From: Dicaeum eximium
Lineage: Eukaryota; Chordata; Aves; Passeriformes; Dicaeidae
Length of the DNA: 64,000 nt
Direction: 5' to 3'
Assembly (NCBI GenBank): GCA_013396995.1
Contig: VWZP01009941.1
Coordinates: 1,970,294-2,034,293, forward strand
Shown: positions 55,101 through 64,000 of the stretch, one piece after another
Layout: each line of letters begins with the position of its first letter
How positions within the stretch are numbered: position 1 is the first letter of the stretch
Position numbers and translations under genes: made by a program
The notes under the pieces: model-generated
Told to the model about the DNA's origin: nothing
Seen by the model: only the letters and a program-made list of their open reading frames with translations
Databases searched by the model: none

Positions 55101-58100
55101 AGGACATATGTGAAGGGTAGTTTTCATTAAAAAAAGAAAAAGGAAGCAGGAGAAGCTGATTTAAAACTTTGGCTGTTTATATAAGAGTTAGATATTAAAT
55201 GTTTGCTGTGCCAGCTGATACCAATTAGGAATTATGTTTCTTAAACATAGACATTCTAGCCTCCACTTGGTTTGGCAAAAATGGTTTTCCTCTCTCGTGC
55301 AAGCAGATTAAATGATCAAAACTTGACAAAAACTGTGAAGCAACACCTTGAGTAAATCTTAGTTCAGGTGAATCATAAAATGAGATTTCTGGCTTTTGTA
55401 TTTACAATAATTTTTTTTTGCCATTTGCTGAAATTTTTAAAAGGCAGTAATTTCAGATTAAAAATTAATCTTTCATTATGAAGCTAAAATAGGGCATTCT
55501 GACAATTTCAACACTTTGTTGCTGAACCTTGAAATTTCCTGGGAGGTAGGATTTTTTCCCTGTGTTTGGTTAAAATTTTTATATGAAGTCAGTTCTAGGG
55601 GTCACAGTTATTTCCCTCAAAATTGTTCCCATCATTAGGTGTTGAAATTCTAGAAGAACATGTGCATTGGAATCTCTCTTGAATATTCTGGCCATAGTGC
55701 TGTCTTACACATCATACAGATGTTAGAGATTGCTCCAATTAATGTTCCTAAGGACTGCAAGGACTTGATTTTTGCTGTTTTTCAGCATTCTGATTTTGTG
55801 TTATTCATTAAGTCCAGTGGAAGTTGCAGATGCTTATCACACTGGAAAAAGAAGTCCTACATGCAAAGCTGCATGTACGGAAAACACATTATTTATATAG
55901 AGAAAGAAACACAGAGGGAAAACTGTGGTAAAAATATAAATAAAAATCCCACTTTTTTCCAGAATTGCTGTTACATTTATTTTAGAATATAAAGATGTTT
56001 TTTATCTTAATTTTGTGAACTTCTATTCAAACATACAAATACAAGACACCCAGGAGTGACTGCTTAGAAAGGCTGTTCATGATTTTACTCACTATGTGAG
56101 AAATAGTCATGTAGTGTTATGTGAAGTATGTCCAAGGTAATCCAAAGATGAAGTGTCCATTGTATACCTCATCATATGTATACTTCATCTCATTATGGTC
56201 TGTGGATTCTCCATGTTGCAAAGGGAGTGTTTGAGTTGTTATTACTTAGATAAGTGGAGTCCAGATAGGGCACTGAACTGGGGCTGAGGTGACCTGGGCT
56301 GAGTACCCAGTCCTTCAAAGCTTCACTGGGTAACACCAGGCCACTCATTTTCTCCCCCAATCTTCAGATTTGTGATGGGAAGTTCAGCATAGATGCCACA
56401 GATTCGGGACAGCTGCTGACTAGTAGCAATACTTGATTCCATAGAAATAATAGGCTCCTTTTTTTCCCATTTGTGAAGGACAATTTAGTACTACCTAAGT
56501 TGTGAGAGAAAAGCAGCTGTGAAACCTCCACAGAAGCAGTACTGGCTGAATTACATGTTGGGCACCCTGAGGTGGGGAGGGCACAAAGCTGCCACATGAG
56601 CAAACACAGATTTTCAGTCAAATGAGGAGGCAGTGGGTGCAGTCAATCCAATCCAATCCAAAGCCATGCGCTAAGTGCTGTCAGTTGAGCTTGAATCACA
56701 TCTCTAATACGGTCGAGAAAGTAACACGAGCTGCATTTCATTATCTGCCTTTCTAATAATATCTTTTTTTCTTTCCCCTCCCCAGCCTGCTCCAGAGACA
56801 ATTGGTGAGTTCTGTTTAGAGATCTATTTGTATGCACGGGAGGCAGTCAACAAAACCAGCTGCTCATAAACATCGCTAGGACAGACACAGATTTATAATT
56901 ACTGTTATTGCATTAATTTTCACACTTCATAAAGATAACAGCAAGGACTAATGTCCTACCTCACTTGTCTTTTTATTTTTCAGAAATAGATGTTGATGGA
57001 GGAATTGATCAGGACATCTTCGACATAAATGAAGGTTTTTCAAAATTCAGTCTAAATTTTTAAAAAATAATTTTCATTACAGTAGTCACAGATCAATACC
57101 ATAACTGAATGTCAATCTCCTCTTCCCTTTAGCTTTAGGACTAGACCTTTTTGAGGGAGACATCAAACTTCCTGCGGTGAGTTCAAATATAAAATAGAAA
57201 GCCAAAAATATGTCATTGACTTAAATGTAAAGTATCACTGGCATGGGAATAATAGATGCATCCTGCTCTTACAAACAATAAATGCTGTTTATGTAACAAT
57301 AAACTGAAGATGATTGGGAATGGAATTCTACAAAATGTCATAGACAGTGCAGGAGTCAACAGCATTTGCAGAAACATTATCCAGCATGAGATCTCTTCAG
57401 TGATTAGATCAATATTATTAGCTTCTTGTTTCCTGTTTTACATTGTCACTTTTAAGAGATTAGGCAGCACTGATCATCATCCAGGCAGGTTTGTTTAAAA
57501 AGAATTCTTCATTTATCTGTACAATATTTATTCTGAGCTTGTTAAATTTACTGAGCAGCACTGCAAAACCTTCATCCTGTAAGTAGATTGATTAAAACTG
57601 ATGAAAAATTTAGACCTCTAATACCACATTTTAAGGCATCTGACAAGCATCCTTATCTGGTCAATGAAAAAAAAATTACATTTACATCTCAAAAATATCT
57701 AGTAGGGAACCCCCAATGTGTCCTCTACTCTGAAAGTAATCTGAAAGTAATGTTTTACTCTCCCTTTTGGGAGATACACCGAACATGTCACTGGAAGCAA
57801 GGACAGCACTTGCTAAAGGCACAGAAACAAACCTTTGCAATTATGAAAAATTACAAAACTATTAACCTCTGTACAGTTTTCAGGACTTTAGATCTTAAGG
57901 CTTCCCATATAAGCAGAAGCTCCCATGCACATGCATCAAAAATTTGTGTAATTTCTATGGAGAAAATGCAGCAGAAGTTGGAGACACCAGTAGAAGGGCA
58001 CGAAGGGATTTCAAACCCAAACTCAGACCTCTGAGTAATCTTTCAAGGTTTCTGAGCTCATTGTTTTCCTTTGTGTCTTACTTGTAATTGTAGGTTTGCT

Positions 58101-61100
58101 TTAGCACTGTTGTAGTCCCTGATGCTAAATCCCTTTTTACTGAGGACTGCATTCTTGTTTTCTTTCTTGGCTACAGGAACGGAACTCCATCATTGGTGAC
58201 AACTATCGGTGGCCACATGTTATCCCTTATGTCCTTCGGGACAGCCTGGGTACAGTACTTGCCCTTCCCAATGTCTGTGTGTTGTGTTGATTGAACTGTT
58301 AAACACAGGTTGATAAAGCTCCTGTGGTGTTCTTTCCTCTTTTAATCTAGAGCAGGTGATTTCCCACAGCTGAAGTGGGGCTGAGCATGCACAAATGGAT
58401 TTATAACCTTGGCATCAGTGCTGGCTCTCACCTCCTTTCTTGAATTATTATCCTGATATGGCCCAGCAGATTGTTTTGGTTTTGAAATCTTGTCTGAGAC
58501 ATGAAACTCGACAAAGCAGAAGTGAAAAGAGGGCACTGAAGATATTTTTAAGGACAGGAAGCTTACCTGGCCATTTATATAATTTACAGCAGCGAGGGCA
58601 AAATGGCATTCTGACAGGCAGTTTGCAATAGCACATTGTGAGTCCCCTAATGTGAGTCACAGGCACATCACAATTTGACTCCATCCTTTAAATCTTTGTG
58701 CTGTGTGCTGAAACTATGCAAGTTGCTTAGAGGAGATAACACAGATATAATCTGAAAAATTCAAGTCCTGGAGAAATTCAGTGAGAGATCTGTAGCCTGC
58801 ATTCTGTATTAGGTAAAATATGAAGTCTTCATTTCCTGTCTATTTAATACTTGTTTACATAAATCTCAAAAAAATAAATGAAAGAATCTACAAAATTAAA
58901 GCCTGCATACACTATCCTTCTATATACCCACCATGTCATATTTGATACAGAAGTGCCAAAGAAAAATTACACAGGAGCAAATCAAGAGCAAGATACAGTG
59001 TTGCAAGACCCTAATTTATGTTTTTAGGTCCTCCCTTGGGTTTTAATCCAACAAAAAGTATGTTTATTTTGATCTATTTTGATTGCTGGAGCAAGACCCA
59101 CCCTTGGGAGCTGCTTCATACAGATAATAGTAGAAATCTTTCAGTTCAGTGTTGACAAGAACACTGTTTGCTTTGCAGAAATGAATGCTAAGGGACTCAT
59201 CCTCAAGGCATTTGAGCAGTATCGACTGAAAACCTGTATTGACTTCAAACCTTGGGAAGGGGAGAAGAATTACATATCTGTGTTCAAAGGAAGTGGGTAA
59301 GAGAAGCAATTCAAAGTAACTTTCATTATGTTTACTTTCAGATTATTCTCATGGCCAGTATTCACTCTAAAACTCATGTATCTGATGATAATTTCACATT
59401 TTTGTTGTCTCCATTTTCCCAGTCCTTTTTAAACTGTCAAAATTTCTAAAAGAGGTATTACCTTAGTAGTAATGAACAATTTATACTGATGTTTCTTCTT
59501 AAATATAAGAAGAAATCAAGTCCTTTAAGAGGTATTTTACTGGACGTGGTAAAAGATATCAGAAACAAAGCAATTATGTTCTTGACTGATCTTTGGATAT
59601 ATGGAGTATCATTTTCAGCTGGTCATTCCTAGTGTACATTCCTTCTAGGGAAAAGAAAAACCAAGGAGAAATATGATAGTTCTCACTGTGGAGCAATGAA
59701 TTTGTTTGAATGTAACAATGGAATTGCACTTGAACAACATCACATGATCATTCAGATAAAAGAGCAATATTTTTAAATTCCATACAGCACTGAGATATTT
59801 TGCTGATGTTTTACTTTATTTAACTCTTTTGATAAATAGTCATGCTATTTCATCTTAAAATTTGCCAGATAAGACTCCAGTAAAGTCAAAATTGCCCCAA
59901 CTTCTTACCTTCAAGACATTCTCTGTCAAAACAGTGCAACAAGAAAAATATATTCTTCAGTCTATGATGAACCATTTCTCTTATAGAAAAGGAGAACAGG
60001 GAGAGCTTGATAGCCTGGTGAGGAAATTTGCTTTCAGAAATTCATTTCCTGACATGAGAATGCATTCATAAATGGGAAAAGATTTTTCTGATAATAAATA
60101 TGTTTCTCTTTCCCTTTGGCTTGTTCTGAGATATTTGTAGCAGATAATTGTTTCAAAATTTCTCTGGTGTCTGGCTCTTTGTATTTGCTGCTGTTCATGC
60201 TGTACATATGACACTGAAACTCAGCTCTAAAAGATGTATAATTGGAGACTCAGGGAGCAATGCATTTTCCTGTGCTAATGACTCCAGCTTTTTGAGCTAA
60301 ATGGAAAACTCATCCAGCTGAATTTTGTAATCCTTCATCCCCTAAAGTATGCATTGAATTTGCTAATAAGTGTACCTGAAAAAGAACCACAATATTTAGC
60401 CTATGGCAAGTAAGAGGCCTCCGTGCAATGTTTCATTTATATGTCTATTAAAAATAGATGAGTCATGGTGATGAAGAAGATGAATCCTTCTAGTTGTATA
60501 ACGTCTTGCCCTCACTGCCTGGTGTGTGGCCCCCACTTGCCCTGAAGTGTTTCCATCACCTTAGCTGACATATCCACAGCAGAACTTTTTGAAAGATTGG
60601 AGCTAAATGGTGCAGTCTCCTGAAAAGGTCCATCGAGTTTCAGTGAGTCATCTTGGGTTGTACAAAGAAATCAGGACTGACCCTGAATGAACTGCTTTCA
60701 TTTCAAGCCATTCCTTACTTCTGGTGTAATGGAACAAGGTGTAAGCTGGCTAAACCAACCAATTTTTGCTCTGTTGTTCCTAATGTTTTGGAGGCTTTTT
60801 AATCAGTTAGGACTCTTCTATCTGCTGACTAAAGACCGCAGTCCAGAGGGTACAGTGCAGACAGCCACACCAAGTTCCTAGCAGCATAAAATTTTACCAC
60901 ACCGAGTAAAGGTTGATAAATCACATCTTTGCCTTTCTTATCTTGGCTTGTGTCTATAAAACAGAGGAATGTGGGGGAACTTTTGTGTCAAAAGAATTTG
61001 AAGTAGGCCATAAAGTCCTCATCTGGATTCCACTTTTGAATTCAAATGAAGTCAGGCACAAAAGAAGCCATCTGTCTTTTGTTGTATTTACTGCCCTGTG

Positions 61101-63456
61101 TAAAAATGCATTTGTAGTCTCTGGTGTATTGTACAGAGTGCATCAAGACCCTGTACAAAGAGCCCTCTCCCTGTACATATTCTTCATCTATCATTCACCT
61201 TGGCTACTACCAATATTATGTTAACTCCTGTCTGTGTGCTGAGCAAAACACATGAGGCGTGTAATTGTGAATTACAGAAATGCAGGATAATCAGATGTGG
61301 CAAGATGTGACTGAAAAGTTCACAGAGGAGTCTGGAAACCTGCAATGGGTGTGCCATTACACCTTACTCTTCTCATGAAGAGCAGGGTTCATTCAGCAGG
61401 AAAGCTAACATGGTGTGGTAGAATCAAATGATTAACAGACCAGGGAGGATGAACATCACCTCTAGTATTTCCACATGGAAAATCAGGTTTTCATGGAGCA
61501 CCCCTAGGAGGCTGCTTCAGCTCTTTGCCACTGTTGGGCGTGGCAAAGGGAATCCATGCAGGAGTAGATTGACACAGATTCCTGGCTGTCCAGCTTGGTG
61601 CTGGTAAGTCAAAGTCTCTGTGAGCTGATATTGGTGATCTGTGATACTATGGGAAGAAAATTAGTAGCAGGAAATTTGTATAAAAATGTACCTGAAATAA
61701 GCAGCATCACTGCAACTGATGGCATGTCTATTTACAGCCCCAAAAGGGGGATGGTGGCATTAGTCAGAGCAAGTACTTCCCTGCTCCTCCAGCCTCTGAT
61801 AGCAATGCAGGAAGCATTGAGTTACAGGCAATAGAGCTCTCACACACCTGGGGAAAGCTGAGACTTTTCTCTCCTTTCTTACTGCAGAAGACACTGCTGA
61901 CACAGAATTCTATGTGCCCATTGCTCTGGAGTGCCATGTCCTACTCACCTAAGCTTTATTCTCAGTGCAGGGTGGCACAGACAGTGTATTTGCTCCCTCT
62001 GTGGCTGTTAAATGACAGTGTTGTAGGCATTTGGCAGACCAAAGGCAAGGAGCAGCTGCATCTACTGTCATTTGGATGTGACTTTTGCCAAGTGTCTCAG
62101 ATGTGCCTGCTGGACCCTGCTGTGCTCTGTGCAGCAGCTGTGAAGCCAGAGGTGGCTTTGGTAGAAGGTGGACCCAGGCCTGTGATGGACTTCTTCTGCA
62201 CAGCACAAGAATCAATATGAGGCCCTGTTCAAGGAGAGTCCTTGAAATTATGGATGCTACATGTGCTCCTTACCACGTCTCATGTTGTGATTTTAATGAG
62301 TAATCAATAGGCAAGGCCTGTGTTGCTCTGTGGAAAATGAAATACTGGGGAATATGTTGCACTAATAAGTCACAGAGTTTGAAAGCACATGGTGTGCTTG
62401 TATTTTTAAATTTCTGGGGTGATAGCCTGCAAATCCTATGGCATATTTTGTGCCCGATTAATTTTATGTATTTCATTGGGTAAGTATTGATTTATTTACT
62501 GCATAAAATATCAATTTAAATGTAGCTCTCCGTGCCTGCTACTTTGTGGACATGGGGTGCCATTTTATTGGCCTGTGCAGATAACTCACTAAATTTTTTC
62601 ACCCTTTAATAAAAACTTGCAGCACAGCTGCAGTTTTGCTCCTGCTTGGGAGTGTGTGAGAGCAGCAAGTGCTCTATCATGGCAGCTCACAGAGAGCCAG
62701 AAAGAAAAGGGCTTGTGAAAAGTGCTGTCAAATCCACCAACCTGTTAGAAGGTAAACACAGCATGCAGAAACACACCTTGCCTGGCAGCCACAACCCCAT
62801 GCAAAGTAAAAGGCCAAAACAGTACAGATAAAAGCAGGCAGAGGAGAGAATATTCATGAACACACTTCTCCTTATAATAGGGACAGGCTCAAAGTGTGCT
62901 CACAGTCACATATTGTGGTCTAGCTGAAAATTGTTAATTGGCAGTAATTGAATTGCTTTAAATTATGTGCCCACAACCTTTGATGTTCTGGAGTACCAAA
63001 GAAATCATCATCACTTTTCTTGTCTTGCAAATAGCTGAACATTTTTCTTCTAATAGAGCCAGAGACGAGGAACTTCTTGTTCATCGAAACAGAGCTAAGT
63101 GTGAGAGGAAGGAGTATGATAAAGAACAGATCAATGGAAAAGTGCTCTCTGTAACAAAATGTGACTTCAATGCTCAGGTTAAAAATGCACCTATTGAATA
63201 GACTGTTTTTGAGGTTTGCATGGCATGGATGTGGTGTGTATCTCACAGAGCCCTCTCTAATTTCATGTCAATGCCAGCTGCTGGTCCTTAGTGGGAAACA
63301 ACCAAATGGGCATGCAGCAACTCTCCATTGGAGCCAACTGTGACAGTATTGGGACAATCCAGCATGAATTCCTGCACGCCCTGGGATTCTGGCATGAGCA
63401 GTCACGGTCTGACCGGGATGACTACGTGACCATCGTCTGGGACAGGATTCAGTCTG
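52097..63456 (+). CDS. MEP1B: MEP1B, meprin A subunit beta (5' part, 7 exons, runs off right edge)
   Basis: Exons 52097-52165, 56786-56804, 56984-57034, 57133-57176, 58177-58249, 59179-59296 and 63278-63456 join in frame to 184 codons plus one base. Meprin beta is a membrane-anchored astacin zinc metalloprotease of intestinal and renal brush border. Visible: hydrophobic signal peptide (1 to about 20); propeptide with FEGD (53-56), whose Asp is the astacin 'aspartate switch' that blocks the zinc; tryptic maturation site at Arg63-Asn64; and catalytic HEFLHALGFWHE with His154, Glu155, His158 and His164 followed by SRSDRDDY. The match to mammalian MEP1B is close throughout. The remaining protease, MAM, TRAF-like, EGF and membrane segments lie beyond 64000. 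The ATG is the first after a TATA-like element. Confidence 0.94.
52166..56785 (+). other. MEP1B: MEP1B intron 1
   Basis: 4.6-kb AT-rich intron with a 27-N assembly gap in poly(T) (52505-52531). No other exon or repeat family recognised; a short TCCAA triplication lies near 56645-56660 and the polypyrimidine tract before exon 2 is strong. Confidence 0.7.
52505..52531. other. Assembly gap (27 N) inside poly(T)
   Basis: N run flanked by T homopolymer on both sides (about 52491-52504 and 52532-52550), consistent with a sequencing or assembly failure in a long T run. Confidence 0.99.
56786..56804 (+). CDS. MEP1B: MEP1B exon 2 (19-nt microexon)
   Basis: Acceptor CCCTCCCCAG/CCTGCTCC and donor ACAATTG/GTGAGT enclose 19 nt encoding PAPETI plus the first base of Glu30. 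Frame is kept with both neighbours, and the residues align with ATPEN of the mammalian protein. Confidence 0.85.
56984..57034 (+). CDS. MEP1B: MEP1B exon 3
   Basis: Acceptor TATTTTTCAG/AAATAGATG; ends AATGAAG/GTTTTT. Encodes IDVDGGIDQDIFDINE, the conserved acidic start of the meprin propeptide. Confidence 0.93.
57133..57176 (+). CDS. MEP1B: MEP1B exon 4
   Basis: Acceptor TTCCCTTTAG/CTTTAGGAC and donor CCTGCG/GTGAGT. Encodes ALGLDLFEGDIKLPA, including the FEGD aspartate-switch motif. Confidence 0.93.
57177..58176 (+). other. MEP1B: MEP1B intron 4
   Basis: 1 kb. Contains a 148-codon open frame (57588-58034) without recognisable domain, judged to be chance. Confidence 0.65.
58177..58249 (+). 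CDS. MEP1B: MEP1B exon 5
   Basis: Acceptor TTGGCTACAG/GAACGGAAC and donor AGCCTGG/GTACAG. Encodes ERNSIIGDNYRWPHVIPYVL, spanning the Arg-Asn maturation site and the first strand of the catalytic domain. Confidence 0.94.
58250..59178 (+). other. MEP1B: MEP1B intron 5
   Basis: 0.93 kb intron; nothing else recognised. Confidence 0.7.
59179..59296 (+). CDS. MEP1B: MEP1B exon 6
   Basis: Acceptor TGCTTTGCAG/AAATGAATG and donor GGAAGTGG/GTAAGA. Encodes EMNAKGLILKAFEQYRLKTC and IDFKPWEGEKNYISVFKGSG, a hallmark segment of astacin proteases. Confidence 0.95.
59297..63277 (+). other. MEP1B: MEP1B intron 6
   Basis: 4-kb intron. No exon, CR1 or LTR recognised; scattered open frames have no recognisable content. 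Confidence 0.65.
63278..63456 (+). CDS. MEP1B: MEP1B exon 7 (zinc-binding catalytic site)
   Basis: Acceptor CAATGCCAG/CTGCTGG and donor CAGTCTG/GTCAGT. Encodes CWSLVGNNQMGMQQLSIG and the catalytic IQHEFLHALGFWHEQSRSD segment. The exon leaves one base (G), matching the Gly codon expected at the next junction. Confidence 0.95.
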
Positions 63457-64000
63457 GTCAGTCACTCCTGCTTTTCCTTTCAGTCTCTGCCGTTAGCGCT
63501 TTAGCTGTGGAACATCTCTTCCAGCCATCTTTTTTTGGTGATCATGCTACTCTCTCACCTGGACTTACTTTCCAAAGCCAGTATATCAATAAACTAGATA
63601 TAAAGGGACATCTATTTGAAACATAAATGCTCATTTGTTGTTGCTGTTGTAATTCCTTGTGCCGTGACAGTTTCCGAAGCTGTAATTAGAGATCTGAATC
63701 CTGTTTTGATATGTGTTCTACCACAGAGCACCAGAGGAGGATAATTTAGTTTGTTTAAAAGAATACTCTAAAAGCACACTTACTCTAGAAGCCCTTAATG
63801 AAATAAAAATAACTAAACCCTGCCCCTACCCCCCAGTGTGACCAAAACCAGTAAAAAATCTCCAGTGAAAGAGAAGGACACTGGTCCTTCTCTTTCTGCC
63901 TGTCTGCTACACCTGGTGCCAGCAGCAGAGCTGAGAGAGCAGAGTGTGCAGAGGGTGGGCAGGCAGGAGAGACATTTCAGCGTCTGTGTCACAGCAGCAG
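63457..64000 (+). other. MEP1B: MEP1B intron 7 (partial)
   Basis: Intron sequence to the window edge; the next astacin exon is not present. Contains a perfect 13-bp inverted repeat (63867-63879 with 63884-63896). Confidence 0.75.

Noticed and set aside
57588..58034. 148-codon open frame in MEP1B intron 4
   Set aside because: Lies between well-supported exons on the same strand; no domain and no splice support.
1..64000. CRISPR arrays, operons, integrons or tRNA/rRNA genes
   Set aside because: None seen; repeats here are CR1, LTR and simple sequence, and gene structure is spliced vertebrate type.

Overview
The window is avian nuclear genomic DNA, most likely from a songbird. It holds intron-split vertebrate genes, AT-rich intergenic DNA, many 5'-truncated CR1 LINE copies (the dominant bird retrotransposon), a deleted endogenous retrovirus and a solo LTR. 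There are no bacterial, phage or CRISPR-like features. I place it at Aves from CR1 and gene content; 'songbird' rests only on my recollection of the solo-LTR family.

Three protein-coding genes are supported, in the order expected for the vertebrate TRAPPC8-RNF138-MEP1B neighbourhood. (1) TRAPPC8, minus strand: only coding exon 1 (3268-3424) and part of intron 1 lie here, with a CpG-island promoter at about 3010-3830. (2) RNF138, plus strand, complete: seven coding exons between 27424 and 35705 giving 247 residues (RING, C2HC finger, two C2H2 fingers, ubiquitin-interacting motif). It has a CpG-island promoter and probably a long 3' UTR to about 38475. (3) MEP1B (meprin beta), plus strand, 5' part only: seven exons between 52097 and 63456 encode the signal peptide, propeptide and the astacin zinc site; the gene runs off the right edge. 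All exon phases join in frame.

Region by region: 1-3267 is TRAPPC8 intron. 3834-5880 is a disturbed stretch of A-rich low-complexity DNA, a 285-N gap with duplicated contig ends, and two tandem copies of a CR1-containing segment. 5880-26368 is gene-poor with CR1 scraps and a solo LTR (16294-16939, CCAAC target duplication). A CR1 copy (26369-26903) abuts the RNF138 promoter. RNF138 intron 3 carries a 1.45 kb CR1 with a decayed reverse transcriptase. 35706-52096 is the RNF138 3' UTR, an orphan CpG-rich patch (about 41390-41720) and a 5.5 kb provirus (45209-50677) with paired 568-bp LTRs and ATCAT target duplications; it keeps traces of gag and env but no recognisable pol. 52097-64000 is MEP1B with long introns.

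I see no evidence of a novel multi-gene system. The best leads are the orphan CpG patch, the CR1 at the edge of the RNF138 promoter, no recognisable RNF125 in its mammalian position, mosaic LTR divergence in the provirus, and the unresolved assembly overlap near 4.0-4.9 kb.
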